Assembly (NCBI RefSeq): GCF_024345225.1
Contig: NZ_BROD01000001.1
Location: 1,488,001-1,552,000 of the forward strand
Direction: 5' to 3'
DNA from: Clostridium sp. TW13
GTDB taxonomy: Bacteria > Bacillota > Clostridia > Clostridiales > Clostridiaceae
DNA length: 64,000 bases
Shown here in pieces: positions 1-8,488 of this stretch (positions are counted from its first letter, which is position 1; each line of letters starts with the position of its first letter). The notes beneath the pieces were generated by a model, which saw only the letters and a program-made list of their open reading frames with translations, ran no database searches and had not been told where the DNA came from. A program made the position numbers and the translations under genes.

Positions 1-247
1 AAATAAAAAGTGGACATATGGAGAAATAAAAAAAGTAATTGCTAAATATGGTTTTACGTATAAAGATTTGAAATATAAAGATAATAAATGGGGCGTACAA
101 TGTTTTGCTACGGGGGAAAATAATAATATAATTAATATTTTAGATTGTTTAGATAGAGAGAAAATTACGTATGATATAGTAACACTAGAAGCTAAGGAAA
201 ATATATGTGATATACATATTATCTTGAGTTTCAATAATAATGGATAA
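1..247 (+). CDS. C-terminal fragment of an unidentified protein
   Basis: An open frame enters the window from the left in the frame beginning at base 2 and ends with TAA at 245-247, giving about 81 residues. The composition (mixed lysine, isoleucine, asparagine, with VTLEAKENICDIHIIL near the end) looks like a real coding C-terminus, with alternating hydrophobic residues suggesting a beta-rich end. The start lies outside the window and I do not recognise the family. It is separated from efp by 230 bases holding a plausible promoter, so it probably ends an upstream transcription unit. Confidence 0.5.
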   Translation, partial: NKKWTYGEIKKVIAKYGFTYKDLKYKDNKWGVQCFATGENNNIINILDCLDREKITYDIVTLEAKENICDIHIILSFNNNG

Positions 248-294
248 AATAATCCTATTTTAGAGAAATAAAATACAATTTTTATTGAAAATAA

Positions 295-323
295 TTGCAA
301 AGAATTAACGAATTTGATAAAAT
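295..323 (+). promoter_or_regulatory. Predicted sigma-A promoter of efp
   Basis: TTGCAA (295-300) and TAAAAT (318-323) are separated by exactly 17 bases. This is the best vegetative-type match in the gap before efp and would give a leader of roughly 150 bases. Assigned by pattern only. Confidence 0.4.
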
Positions 324-477
324 ACTATTGTTATGACTAAAATCAAATACATTAAAAATATTTTATTATATTAATTACGTGATTAGGAATGTTAGAATAA
401 ATTGTATTTATCTAGTATTAAAATGGTTTACGTGGTTATAATATTAATGAAATTATATAATTTTTGGAGGGATATTC

Positions 478-1035
478 ATGATATCAGCAGGAGATATAAG
501 AAAAGGTACAACTTTTGAATTAGATGGACAAGTGTATACAGTAGTAGAATTTTTACATGTTAAACCAGGTAAGGGAGCAGCTTTCGTTAGAACAAAGCTT
601 AGAAATGTTATAGCTGGTGGAGTTACAGAAAGAACTTTCAACCCAACAGCAAAGTTCCAAGAAGCTGTTATAGAAAGAAAAGAAATGCAATATCTATATT
701 CAGATGGTGAATTATACTATTTCATGGATCAAGAAACTTTCGAACAAATTCCTTTAAACTTTGAAAAAGTTGAAGAAGCTATAAAGTTCTTAAAAGAAAA
801 TATGTTAGCTGTAATTAAATTCTATAAAGGCGAAGCATTCTCAGTAGAAGCTCCAAATTTTGTTGAATTATTAATAACTGAATCAGAACCAGGAGTTAAA
901 GGAAATACAGCAACAAATGTTACTAAACCAGCTACAGTAGAAACTGGAGCAGTAGTTAACGTACCAGTATTCGTAAATGAAGGGGATACAATCAGAATAG
1001 ATACTAGAACTGGAGAATACATGGAAAGAGTATAG
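478..1035 (+). CDS. efp: Translation elongation factor P
   Basis: This 185-residue protein is full length for EF-P, which binds between the P and E sites and relieves ribosomes stalled at polyproline stretches. The N-terminal KOW-like domain carries the family loop with [10 protein letters not shown] near residues 28-37. Lys32 is the usual modification site, in the PGKG context typical of Gram-positives. Two OB-like domains follow, ending in the conserved [26 protein letters not shown] ribosome binding site precedes the ATG. It heads the region that runs into spoIIIA, as in many Firmicutes. Confidence 0.97.
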   Translation: MISAGDIRKGTTFELDGQVYTVVEFLHVKPGKGAAFVRTKLRNVIAGGVTERTFNPTAKFQEAVIERKEMQYLYSDGELYYFMDQETFEQIPLNFEKVEEAIKFLKENMLAVIKFYKGEAFSVEAPNFVELLITESEPGVKGNTATNVTKPATVETGAVVNVPVFVNEGDTIRIDTRTGEYMERV

Positions 1036-1042
1036 CTATTAG

Positions 1043-1068
1043 ATGCTAAGTTCGAAGGAACTTAGCAT
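1043..1068 (+). terminator. Hairpin between efp and the next gene
   Basis: ATGCTAAGTTC (1043-1053) pairs perfectly with GAACTTAGCAT (1058-1068) around a GAAG tetraloop. The following sequence is only weakly T-rich, so it may attenuate rather than fully stop transcription. A possible ATG for the next gene lies inside the stem, which argues against that start. Confidence 0.5.
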
Positions 1069-1093
1069 ATTTGCTATAAAAGGAAGTGATAAA

Positions 1094-1453
1094 GTGAAAA
1101 ATATAGACAGGAAAATACAGGAGCTTTATCAATTTTTAGATCAGTATAAAGGCGAAAATAAAGAATTTTTTGAATTAACTACGAGCATTTTGCAATGCCT
1201 TAAAGATGAAGTTACTGAAATGAAAGAAAACATAAGCAATGTTAATAAAAACATCAGTTACCTTAACGCAGATATTTCAGAACTACAAGATCAATTATTT
1301 GAAGAAGTTAGTGTAGAGGATTTAGAAGATATTGAAGACAGCTATGATGAATTAGAATGTAAGAATTGTGGTAAAAAACTTTATGTTGAAGTTGAAGCAA
1401 TTAAAAATAATAAAGTTTTACTTTGCCCAAATTGCAATCAAAATTTATTATAA
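1094..1453 (+). CDS. Coiled-coil protein with C-terminal zinc ribbon (CD1247-like)
   Basis: The protein is 119 residues from a GTG at 1094, chosen because AAAGGAAG sits just upstream. The in-frame ATG at 1043 lies inside the efp hairpin. Residues 1-75 are a charged, heptad-like helical region, followed by an acidic linker. The C-terminus has two CxxC pairs (CKNCGK and CPNCN) forming a predicted zinc ribbon. Such proteins recur next to efp/spoIIIA in clostridia, where they are annotated CD1247-like. Their function is unknown; a nucleic-acid or protein adaptor role is only a guess. Confidence 0.75.
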   Translation: MKNIDRKIQELYQFLDQYKGENKEFFELTTSILQCLKDEVTEMKENISNVNKNISYLNADISELQDQLFEEVSVEDLEDIEDSYDELECKNCGKKLYVEVEAIKNNKVLLCPNCNQNLL

Positions 1454-1505
1454 GTAGATGTTACAAAATTAAAAGCATGAAATGTGTAAAATATTATATT
1501 TTAAG

Positions 1506-1540
1506 AAACTTGACTTTGTATGAAGGTCAAGTTTTTCTTA
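1506..1540 (+). terminator. Rho-independent terminator
   Basis: AAACTTGACTTT (1506-1517) pairs with AAGGTCAAGTTT (1523-1534) with one G-T pair, followed by TTTCTT. It ends the efp/zinc-ribbon unit. Confidence 0.75.
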
Positions 1541-1589
1541 TTCTTTAGGATATTATAATAAAATTAAATTTGTAGATAACTTATAATAA

Positions 1590-1730
1590 GGCTATTTGAT
1601 TAGGTTTCGTATGAAAAAAGAATAAAAAAGAAATTATATTCGCCTGCCTAATGTTTCTCATATTCGTTCGAAAAGGCAGATGCATAAAAAAAATCTCTGG
1701 CTCTACAGTCGCCTGAGATTTTTTTTATTT
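1590..1730 (+). promoter_or_regulatory. Structured leader-like segment ending in a strong terminator, before spoIIIAA
   Basis: A TATAAT lies at 1582-1587. Downstream, CTGCCT (about 1644-1649) can pair with AGGCAG (about 1675-1680), while GCCTAAT can alternatively pair with ATTAGGT near 1597-1604. A second hairpin closed by AAAAATCTC and GAGATTTTT ends in a run of eight T. Two mutually exclusive pairings followed by a terminator resemble a small RNA or attenuator. I do not recognise a known riboswitch class. Confidence 0.4.
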
Positions 1731-1734
1731 CTAG

Positions 1735-1763
1735 GAATATTTTTTAGAATAACTTAATAATAT
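1735..1763 (+). promoter_or_regulatory. Possible sigma-E promoter of the spoIIIA operon
   Basis: GAATATT at 1735-1741 fits the sigma-E -35 consensus. AATAATAT at 1756-1763, 14 bases later, is a weak fit to the -10. In B. subtilis spoIIIA is transcribed by sigma-E in the mother cell. Spacing and position are right, but the -10 match is poor. Confidence 0.35.
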
Positions 1764-1796
1764 GTTAAAGAGAAAGATGAAAAGGAGGTAGATTAA

Positions 1797-2711
1797 GTGG
1801 AAGAAATTCTTAAGATTTTACCTTGCAATGTTTATTCCAAAATCAAAAGATTTGGTAGTTTGGATAAATTGCAAGAAATAAGATTGAAAATTAATGCTCC
1901 AGTTATTCTAAATATAGATGATAAAGAATATATTATACAAGAAATTGTAAAAAGTGTTGAGCTAAATCAAATGCTACAAAGAATTAGTAATTTTTCAGTC
2001 TATGCCTATGATGATGAGATTAGACAAGGCTATATAACCATGAAAGGTGGTTACAGAATAGGAATTTCAGGAGAATATTCTATTGAAAATGGGAAAATTA
2101 AATCATTAAAAAATATCTACTCACTAAATATAAGAATTGCTAGAGAAGTAATAGGTTGCTCTGATAAGATTATGAAATATATCTGTGATAGTGGACGAGT
2201 ATTAAATACCATTTTAATTTCGCCTCCCAAATGTGGTAAAACAACTTTATTAAGAGATATAGCAAGAAACATATCAGAAGGAAGATTAGACCTTGGATTA
2301 AAAGGTAAAAAAGTAGCCGTAATAGATGAGAGGAGCGAAATAGGAGCTTGTTATCTAGGTGTGCCTCAGATGAATTTAGGGTTAAGAACAGATGTGTTTG
2401 ATGGCTGTATGAAAAATGAAGGAATGATGATGGCCATAAGAAGTATGTCCCCAGAGGTAATAATTTGTGATGAGATTGGAACAAAAGAAGATATATTGGC
2501 CTTAGAAAAAGCTTTTCTCTGTGGAGTTAAAATAATTACTTCAATACATGGAGAAGATGTGGAGGACATTTATAGAAGAGACGTGTTTAGTTCAATTATA
2601 GAAAATAAAATTTTAGATAGAGCCATTGTATTAAACAATAGATGTAAGGTTGGAAACATTGAAAAGATATATGACTTTAAGAGAGGAGAGGAATATAAAA
2701 TTGCAACTTAA
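1797..2711 (+). CDS. spoIIIAA: Stage III sporulation protein AA (secretion-type ATPase)
   Basis: This 304-residue protein is full length. It is the cytoplasmic ATPase of the SpoIIIA-SpoIIQ channel connecting mother cell and forespore, related to type II/IV secretion ATPases. The Walker A motif PPKCGKTT is at about residues 143-150. A Walker B-like VIICDEIG and HGED follow. The start is GTG at 1797 with AAGGAGGT eight bases upstream. It is the first gene of the eight-gene spoIIIA operon, and its 3' end overlaps the start of spoIIIAB. Confidence 0.97.
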   Translation: MEEILKILPCNVYSKIKRFGSLDKLQEIRLKINAPVILNIDDKEYIIQEIVKSVELNQMLQRISNFSVYAYDDEIRQGYITMKGGYRIGISGEYSIENGKIKSLKNIYSLNIRIAREVIGCSDKIMKYICDSGRVLNTILISPPKCGKTTLLRDIARNISEGRLDLGLKGKKVAVIDERSEIGACYLGVPQMNLGLRTDVFDGCMKNEGMMMAIRSMSPEVIICDEIGTKEDILALEKAFLCGVKIITSIHGEDVEDIYRRDVFSSIIENKILDRAIVLNNRCKVGNIEKIYDFKRGEEYKIAT

Positions 2712-3222
2712 GATAGTAATTCTTTTATTAATAGTAATTATATGTTCCTTTTTGGGATTTCAGCTTTCAGAAACAGTAAAGCTTAGAGTTAAGCACTTAT
2801 CACAAATGTTAAATGCTGTAGTATATTTACAAAATGAAATATTTTATTCCTTGACACCATTACCTGAGGCATTGGTAAGGGTAAGTAATAGAAAAGAAAA
2901 ACCAATATCAACTTTTTTGCAAGATATATCAAATTTATTATATAGCTCAGAAGTAAATAATATAAATTCAGCCTTTAGTAAAGCTATTGACAAAAATAAA
3001 GATGAACTTATGTTAGAAACAGATGATTACGGAGTATTACTAGAACTTAGTAATTCATTAGGAAGTACAGATCTAAATGGGCAAAAAAAGATATTTGAAA
3101 TTGCCATAAGAAATTTGGAGGATAATTTAAATCAAGCCACAGAAAAGGCAAAAAAGAATGTAAAAATGTACAGAGTGCTAGGTGTTAGCATGGGACTTGT
3201 AATAGCAATATTTCTAATCTAG
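2701..3222 (+). CDS. spoIIIAB: Stage III sporulation protein AB
   Basis: The protein is 173 residues from TTG at 2701, preceded by AGAGGAGAGG. An upstream TTG in frame at 2650 would add 17 residues inside spoIIIAA and lacks a good site. The N-terminal hydrophobic segment (about residues 5-22) and a C-terminal one frame a helical domain resembling GspF-type platform proteins. It overlaps the spoIIIAA stop by 11 bases, suggesting translational coupling. Role known from the family: part of the engulfment-stage feeding channel. Confidence 0.93.
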   Translation: MQLKIVILLLIVIICSFLGFQLSETVKLRVKHLSQMLNAVVYLQNEIFYSLTPLPEALVRVSNRKEKPISTFLQDISNLLYSSEVNNINSAFSKAIDKNKDELMLETDDYGVLLELSNSLGSTDLNGQKKIFEIAIRNLEDNLNQATEKAKKNVKMYRVLGVSMGLVIAIFLI

Positions 3223-3235
3223 GGGGAATTTATAG

Positions 3236-3433
3236 ATGTTTGACTTAAGTATGATTTTTAAAATAGCAGGAGTAGGTGTGATTTTAATTATAATTGACAA
3301 AGTACTGAAAAGCAGTGGGAAAGATGAGATTGCAACTATTGCTAATTTAGCTGGTGTTATTATCTTATTAAGCATGGTAGTAACGATGATAGTAAAGTTA
3401 TTTGATACAGTAAAAACCATGTTTTATTTTTAG
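3236..3433 (+). CDS. spoIIIAC: Stage III sporulation protein AC
   Basis: This 65-residue membrane protein is the normal family length. It has two hydrophobic helices (about 8-25 and 38-60) flanking a lysine-rich loop, and AGGGGGAA upstream of the ATG. SpoIIIAC and SpoIIIAD are related small membrane components of the mother cell-forespore channel. It sits in order inside the operon, 13 bases after spoIIIAB. Confidence 0.95.
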   Translation: MFDLSMIFKIAGVGVILIIIDKVLKSSGKDEIATIANLAGVIILLSMVVTMIVKLFDTVKTMFYF

Positions 3434-3443
3434 GTAAGAAATC

Positions 3444-3827
3444 ATGTTGATATTTAAGATAGTTTCAATAGGAATGATTACACTATTCTTGTATTTGTTA
3501 TTTAAAGGGAAAAAAGATGATATAGCCAGTATGTTATCTTTAGGTTTTACGCTTATAGTTTTTTCTCTCATTGCTTTTCAACTAAATGAAATAATTAATT
3601 TTATTAGAGATATATCCGGAAAAGCAAGTGTAGATATATTGTATCTTAATATAGTATTAAAAATTTTAGCAATATCTTTTTTATGTTCTTTTGCCAGTGA
3701 AGTTTGTAAGGATGCAGGTGCCTCAAGTATAGGTCTTAAAGTAGAATTTGCAGGAAAGATATTAATACTTGGACTTTCTATTCCGATTTTAAAAGCTCTC
3801 TTAGAAGCCATAATAAAGATTTTATAG
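3444..3827 (+). CDS. spoIIIAD: Stage III sporulation protein AD
   Basis: This 127-residue polytopic membrane protein has three to four hydrophobic segments. The C-terminal part (SEVCKDAGASSIGLKVEFAG) is the conserved signature of the family. It lies 10 bases after spoIIIAC and 9 before spoIIIAE. It acts in the mother-cell membrane as part of the SpoIIIA complex required for late sigma-G activity. Confidence 0.95.
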   Translation: MLIFKIVSIGMITLFLYLLFKGKKDDIASMLSLGFTLIVFSLIAFQLNEIINFIRDISGKASVDILYLNIVLKILAISFLCSFASEVCKDAGASSIGLKVEFAGKILILGLSIPILKALLEAIIKIL

Positions 3828-3836
3828 GAGAAAAAA

Positions 3837-5003
3837 ATGAAAAAAATAATTATTTTCTTAGTGACATTTTTCATTTTGTTTATGAGTTTTGGGCTTAATG
3901 TAAATGCAGTGGAACAAGATAAAAATATATCAGATCCATTAAATAGTGAAACTGTAGAAAAGTTTTATAAGCAAGTTGAGAATAGCACTGATAATGGTGA
4001 TCTGCTGAATAAAATGAATCCAAGAGATTTTATAAAGCAGTATGCAAAATCAGGAAGTAGTGGTTTTTCAGCAAATGCAATTATTGACTTGATATCAAAA
4101 ACAATTTTTAAAGAATTGTTAATAGCAGTAAAAGTTATGATAGCAATTATTGTAATAGCAATTATAAGTTCACTTCTAAAAAATTTAGAAGATGCATTTA
4201 CTAATACTAAAGTGGCAAACATAGCGTTTTACAGTTGTTATGTACTTATTATATTATTACTAACAAAAAGTTTTGTTTCAAGTGTACAGATTGCAAAAGA
4301 TACCATTGGAAAGTTAACAGAATTTATGACGGCTATTATGCCAGTTATGATATTTTTCATAGCATCTGTTGGAGGGGCTGTACAAGCTGCTACTATGGAT
4401 CCTGTGGTGTTAAGTGCAGTTTCATTGACACCTAAAATATATTTAGATTTTCTAATACCATTAACGCTAATGAGTTTTGTTCTTTGCTTTGTAAATAATA
4501 TTTCTACGGAGCATAAGGTAGAGCAGCTTGCTAAATTAATTAAGCAAATTACCTTATGGGCTCAAGGAATTGTCCTCACAGTGTTTATTGGATTGATTTC
4601 TATTAGAAGTATGACATCGAGTACCTTAGATGCAGTAACATTAAAGACCGCCAAATATGCGGTGGATAATTTTATACCTATAGTTGGAAAAGCTTTATCT
4701 GATTCAATATCAACTATCGCAGGATATTGTTTGATATTAAAAAATGCGTTTGGAGTCTTTGGGTTGATAATGATAGTTCTATACTTTTTATTCCCAGTAA
4801 TAAAGATGTTAGCAGTAATTCTAGTTTATAGAATATCAGCTTCTGTTATTGAACCTATAGTAGATAAAAGAATTGTAAGTTGTATAAGCGGAGCAGCAGA
4901 CTCATTAATGTTAGTTTGCAGTATGCTACTTTGTGTTTCAATGATGTTTTTTGTATTACTATGCATTATGGTCAATACAGGAAAGTTTATTGTAGGAGGC
5001 TAA
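3837..5003 (+). CDS. spoIIIAE: Stage III sporulation protein AE
   Basis: The 388-residue protein has an N-terminal signal peptide (residues 1-25, ending near VNAVEQ), a soluble stretch of about 60 residues, then seven or eight membrane helices. The positions and the GGAVQAATMDPVV segment fit SpoIIIAE, the large polytopic subunit of the channel. GGAGAAAAA precedes the ATG. The gene ends one base before spoIIIAF begins. Confidence 0.96.
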   Translation: MKKIIIFLVTFFILFMSFGLNVNAVEQDKNISDPLNSETVEKFYKQVENSTDNGDLLNKMNPRDFIKQYAKSGSSGFSANAIIDLISKTIFKELLIAVKVMIAIIVIAIISSLLKNLEDAFTNTKVANIAFYSCYVLIILLLTKSFVSSVQIAKDTIGKLTEFMTAIMPVMIFFIASVGGAVQAATMDPVVLSAVSLTPKIYLDFLIPLTLMSFVLCFVNNISTEHKVEQLAKLIKQITLWAQGIVLTVFIGLISIRSMTSSTLDAVTLKTAKYAVDNFIPIVGKALSDSISTIAGYCLILKNAFGVFGLIMIVLYFLFPVIKMLAVILVYRISASVIEPIVDKRIVSCISGAADSLMLVCSMLLCVSMMFFVLLCIMVNTGKFIVGG

Positions 5004-5004
5004 T

Positions 5005-5544
5005 ATGGAATATTTAAAGCAATGGATTATAAGTATTTCTGCCATATTAATCTTAATTACAGCAGTTGAAATGATTTTCCCTGATAATAGTTTAAAAAAA
5101 TATGGTAAGTTTGTATTTGGTATTATCTTGACAATAGTTATAATAAAGCCTGTGTTATCTTTTTTAGCTGGAGGTCAAGAAGATTTCACTAATAAAATTA
5201 AAGCATATATTGTAAATGATTCTGCAAATCAATCTATGATAACTAAAGAAGAAGATACGATACCAGCGAAGACTCAATTGGAGAGTTCTGTCCAGAGGTT
5301 ATTAAAAGAAAAGTTTAGTGATATGGATTTTAAAGTCTCTTTATCTGGAGAAATGAGTGATTTGGATTATAAAATAAAGCTTAGTATGGTTCAAGTTGGG
5401 GTAAAAGATAATGGCATAAAGCCTATACAAAAGGTGGATATAAAAAATGAAAATCAAGCAGAAAAGTATCCTCAAGTAAGATCATATTTAAAAGAAATAT
5501 TAAAAGTTGATGATAATAAAATTAAAATATATGAAATGGAGTAG
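5005..5544 (+). CDS. spoIIIAF: Stage III sporulation protein AF
   Basis: The 179-residue protein has two N-terminal membrane helices (about 8-25 and 36-53) and a soluble C-terminal domain of about 120 residues. In the family this domain adopts a ring-building motif fold and faces the intermembrane space. GGAGG lies just upstream, overlapping the end of spoIIIAE. Family length is slightly above 200, so this is a compact version. Confidence 0.93.
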   Translation: MEYLKQWIISISAILILITAVEMIFPDNSLKKYGKFVFGIILTIVIIKPVLSFLAGGQEDFTNKIKAYIVNDSANQSMITKEEDTIPAKTQLESSVQRLLKEKFSDMDFKVSLSGEMSDLDYKIKLSMVQVGVKDNGIKPIQKVDIKNENQAEKYPQVRSYLKEILKVDDNKIKIYEME

Positions 5545-5549
5545 AGGTT

Positions 5550-6131
5550 ATGGGTAATAAAGATTTTTTTAAAGATCTTATGAAAAAAGAAAATAAGTGG
5601 AAACTCATATTGGCACTATTATTATTAGTATTGCTCTACATGTCAATTTCGTTTTTTACATCAGGACCAAGTAATAAAACTACGATGGCAAAGGTGGATA
5701 GCAATAACGATAATAATCAATCAGCTGCATTGAAGAATTATGAAGAAGCACAGAAGATTGAACTAAAAAATATATTAAGAGAAGTTCAAGGTATAGGGAA
5801 TGTAGAAGTAATGATAAGTTTTGAAAGTGGGGAAACAAAAGTCCCGGCTATGGATTCAAATACTCAAAGCAGTACTACTGAAGAAACTGATAAGGAAGGA
5901 GGTAAGAGAGTTACAAATCAAAAAACTGATGGAGATAAGGTAGTGATGAGTTCATCAAATGGGGGAAATGAACCACTTATTGTAAAAACTTATAAACCTA
6001 AGATAACTGGAGTTATGGTTGTAGCTGAAGGTGCAGATGACAGCAAAGTAAAGTATGATATTGCGCAAGCAGTTTCAACATTATATGGAATAGGATTAGA
6101 TAAAGTTAATGTATATCCGATGAAAAAGTAG
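5550..6131 (+). CDS. spoIIIAG: Stage III sporulation protein AG
   Basis: The 193-residue protein has one N-terminal membrane helix (about 18-36), then a low-complexity Asn/Ser linker, then a ring-building motif domain interrupted by a Thr/Ser-rich insert (about 105-140) as in other SpoIIIAG. The family forms the large ring of the channel between the two membranes. It begins five bases after spoIIIAF. Confidence 0.95.
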   Translation: MGNKDFFKDLMKKENKWKLILALLLLVLLYMSISFFTSGPSNKTTMAKVDSNNDNNQSAALKNYEEAQKIELKNILREVQGIGNVEVMISFESGETKVPAMDSNTQSSTTEETDKEGGKRVTNQKTDGDKVVMSSSNGGNEPLIVKTYKPKITGVMVVAEGADDSKVKYDIAQAVSTLYGIGLDKVNVYPMKK

Positions 6132-6169
6132 CATATAATTCAATAGAAAGAAATGGGAGGTTTAAAAAA

Positions 6170-6676
6170 ATGAACAAAAAACAAGCAGGTATAATTTTGA
6201 CCCTATTAGCACTTATAGTATGTGCAGCTATACTATCAGCAAAGGTTAGTGGTAAACTAGATGATGGAACAGGCGCTCTTAGCGAAACTATCAACTTTAA
6301 TAATGACAAAAATACAACTCCAACAAAAGGTAAAGACTTCTTTTACGATGCAAGAAATACTAGAGAGCAATCAGCAGCAACTACAATGGAAACATTAAAA
6401 CAAGTTAGCAATGATTCAACAGCTTCAAAAGATGCTAAAGATAAAGCAACTAAAGATCTTACAGAATTAACTGAAAGTAAAAACAATCAAACAAAAATTG
6501 AAATTGGAGTAAAAGCTAAAGGATTTGATGATGCAATTTGTTTTATAGAAAAGAATGCAGTAAGAGTAGTAGTAAAGAGTAAAGATGAATTAACTGAAAA
6601 ACAAAGTATACAAATTCAAGATGTTGTTAAGAATGTAACTAGTAGAAGCGATGTAAGAATAGAACGCAAGCAATAA
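6170..6676 (+). CDS. spoIIIAH: Stage III sporulation protein AH
   Basis: The 168-residue protein has an N-terminal membrane helix (about 7-25), an Asn/Thr-rich linker with YDARNTREQ, and a C-terminal YscJ/FliF-like ring-building domain. SpoIIIAH in the mother-cell membrane pairs with SpoIIQ in the forespore membrane to bridge the two cells. GGGAGG precedes the ATG. No spoIIQ lies in this window. Confidence 0.96.
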   Translation: MNKKQAGIILTLLALIVCAAILSAKVSGKLDDGTGALSETINFNNDKNTTPTKGKDFFYDARNTREQSAATTMETLKQVSNDSTASKDAKDKATKDLTELTESKNNQTKIEIGVKAKGFDDAICFIEKNAVRVVVKSKDELTEKQSIQIQDVVKNVTSRSDVRIERKQ

Positions 6677-6679
6677 TAA

Positions 6680-6708
6680 TTGTAAAATAAAAAATTATTT
6701 GCTATAAT
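6680..6708 (+). promoter_or_regulatory. Predicted sigma-A promoter before the Asp23-type gene
   Basis: TTGTAA (6680-6685) and TATAAT (6703-6708) are 17 bases apart, 50 bases upstream of the next start codon. This suggests the housekeeping genes downstream are transcribed independently of the sporulation operon. Confidence 0.6.
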
Positions 6709-6757
6709 AAACCTAAGATAAGTAGAATTGCTTTCTAAGCGTAGGAGGATATACCAA

Positions 6758-7144
6758 ATGGAAGAGTTTAAAAATAATGAAAATAATATTGGTACTGTGA
6801 AAATTTCCGATGAAGTTATTAGTGTTATTGCTGGAATTGCTGCTTCTGAAATAAAAGGTGTATTTGAAGTGTCTCAAGGAGTTGCAAGTGGCATTACTCA
6901 AATATTTACTAATAAAAAGAATCCAAGTAAAGCTGTAAAAGTTGAGGTTGAAGAAGATAGGGCAACAATTGAAATTAGTGTAGGAGTACAATATGGCATA
7001 AATATACCAGATGTTCTTGCACAAGTTCAAGAGAATGTAAAGAATACCGTTGAAGCTTTAACAGGCTTGAATGTTTCAGCAGTAAATATACTTGTACAAA
7101 GTATAGTTTTACCTAAAACTAATGGCGAACAGTCTCAAGAATAG
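6758..7144 (+). CDS. Asp23/Gls24 family envelope stress protein (YqhY-like)
   Basis: The protein is 128 residues from the ATG at 6758, which has GTAGGAGG seven bases upstream; the upstream TTG at 6728 has none. The core ISDEVISVIAGIAASEIKGV and VNILVQSI is the Asp23 domain. In B. subtilis yqhY sits between accC and nusB and influences lipid synthesis. Here the accB-accC pair is absent at this place but nusB follows directly. Confidence 0.9.
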   Translation: MEEFKNNENNIGTVKISDEVISVIAGIAASEIKGVFEVSQGVASGITQIFTNKKNPSKAVKVEVEEDRATIEISVGVQYGINIPDVLAQVQENVKNTVEALTGLNVSAVNILVQSIVLPKTNGEQSQE

Positions 7145-7147
7145 TAT

Positions 7148-7176
7148 ACACCCTCTGGTATCAGAGGGTGTTTCAA
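7148..7176 (+). terminator. Terminator-like hairpin
   Basis: ACACCCTCTG (7148-7157) pairs perfectly with CAGAGGGTGT (7162-7171) around GTAT, followed by a short T stretch. The T tract is weak, so partial read-through into nusB is likely. Confidence 0.6.
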
Positions 7177-7219
7177 TGTAAAATAATAAGAGCATATACG
7201 TAAAATTTAGGAGGATCAG

Positions 7220-7624
7220 ATGAACAGAGTTAAATCAAGAGAAATAGCAGTACAATTGACATATCAAAGAATGATAAATAAGGAAAGCGTAGAAGAAATC
7301 ATTGAGAATTTTAAAGAGAATTTTGATGATAATATGAATGAAGGTGATTTCAAGTACATAAGAGAGATTTTAGAAGGCATAGATAATACTACTGAAGAAC
7401 TAGATAAGATTATTAAAGAATCTTTGGTTAATTGGAAGATAGAGAGAATTTCTAAGATAAATCTAGCTATTTTAAGAGTGGCTACTTATGAAATAATATA
7501 TGTAGAAGATATTCCAGATAAGGTTTCTATAAATGAAGCTATAGAAATAACTAAAAAATATTCAGAAGAAAAGTCAGTATCTTTTATAAATGCTGTTTTA
7601 GATAAAGTCTTAAAAAGAAAATAA
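7220..7624 (+). CDS. nusB: Transcription antitermination factor NusB
   Basis: This 134-residue all-helical protein is standard length. The signature begins MNRVKSREIAVQLTYQ and later has INLAILRVATYEI and SINEAIEITKKYS. NusB with NusE binds boxA in rRNA leaders and supports antitermination. AGGAGG precedes the ATG. It lies between the Asp23 gene and folD as in many Firmicutes. Confidence 0.96.
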   Translation: MNRVKSREIAVQLTYQRMINKESVEEIIENFKENFDDNMNEGDFKYIREILEGIDNTTEELDKIIKESLVNWKIERISKINLAILRVATYEIIYVEDIPDKVSINEAIEITKKYSEEKSVSFINAVLDKVLKRK

Positions 7625-7642
7625 TTTTTGAGGTGAAAAATT

Positions 7643-8488
7643 TTGGGGATAACAATTGATGGAAAAGAGATAGCAAAAGCAATAAAAGAAGAAATTAAAC
7701 ATTTTGTTCATGAAACTAAGAAGGAAAAAGGGCTAAATCCTACAGTAGTTTCTATATTAGTGGGAGAGGATGCAGGGTCTCAATATTATCAAAATAATCA
7801 AGCTAAGATAGCTGAGTCTTTAGATATATCATTTATTAAAAAGCAATTTAATGAAGATATATCACAGCATGAGTTGATAGAGTATATATTAAAATGCAAT
7901 AAAGATGAATCGATTCAAGGTATAATGATGTTAGTTCCCTTGCCAAAACATATAGATGAAAAAGAAGTAACTAATTTAATTGCTCCAGAAAAAGATCTTG
8001 ATTGTTTAACAGATGTTTGTATGGGAAAATTATATAAATCTGATAAGATATTTTATCCTTGTACACCTAACAGTGTGGTAACTATTTTAGAAAAGATGAA
8101 TATTCCGTTAGAAGGAAAAGAAGTAGTGGTAATAGGTAGAAGCAATATTGTGGGAAAACCTTTGGCACAGATGCTTCTTGATAAAAATGCTACAATTACT
8201 ATTTGTCATTCTAAAACGGTTAATCTTAAGGAGGTAACTAAAAGAGCAGATATTTTAATATCAGCTATTGGTAGACCTAAATATATAAATCAAGAATATA
8301 TAAAACAAGGTGCGGTTGTTATTGATGTTGGAACTTCTTCATTGAATGGGAAAATAACTGGTGATATTGATTTTGATGATGTTAAGGATAAAGCATCGTA
8401 TATAACACCTGTTCCAGGAGGCGTAGGAGCACTTACCACCACTTTATTATTTAAAAATTTATGCGAGGCAATAAAAAAATGTTTTTAA
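7643..8488 (+). CDS. folD: Methylenetetrahydrofolate dehydrogenase/cyclohydrolase
   Basis: The 281-residue protein is full length. It interconverts 5,10-methylene-, methenyl- and 10-formyl-tetrahydrofolate, supplying one-carbon units. Seen motifs are the catalytic region QYYQNNQAK (the family YVxxK lysine position), GIMMLVPLPKHI, the Rossmann motif VVVIGRSNIVGKP, and the C-terminal TPVPGGVGALTT. The start is TTG at 7643 with GAGGTG upstream. It overlaps xseA by 10 bases. Confidence 0.96.
   Translation: MGITIDGKEIAKAIKEEIKHFVHETKKEKGLNPTVVSILVGEDAGSQYYQNNQAKIAESLDISFIKKQFNEDISQHELIEYILKCNKDESIQGIMMLVPLPKHIDEKEVTNLIAPEKDLDCLTDVCMGKLYKSDKIFYPCTPNSVVTILEKMNIPLEGKEVVVIGRSNIVGKPLAQMLLDKNATITICHSKTVNLKEVTKRADILISAIGRPKYINQEYIKQGAVVIDVGTSSLNGKITGDIDFDDVKDKASYITPVPGGVGALTTTLLFKNLCEAIKKCF

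Noticed and set aside
1043-1093. Upstream ATG start for the zinc-ribbon protein
   Set aside because: The ATG lies inside a perfect hairpin and has no ribosome binding site, whereas GTG at 1094 has AAAGGAAG.
2170-2484. 104-codon minus-strand frame opposite spoIIIAA
   Set aside because: It is antisense to a conserved gene, has no ribosome binding site, and is rich in Leu/Phe/Ser as expected from a shadow of AT-rich coding DNA.
6713-7030. 105-codon minus-strand frame opposite the Asp23-type gene
   Set aside because: Asn/Phe/Tyr-rich composition and full overlap with a conserved gene mark it as a shadow.
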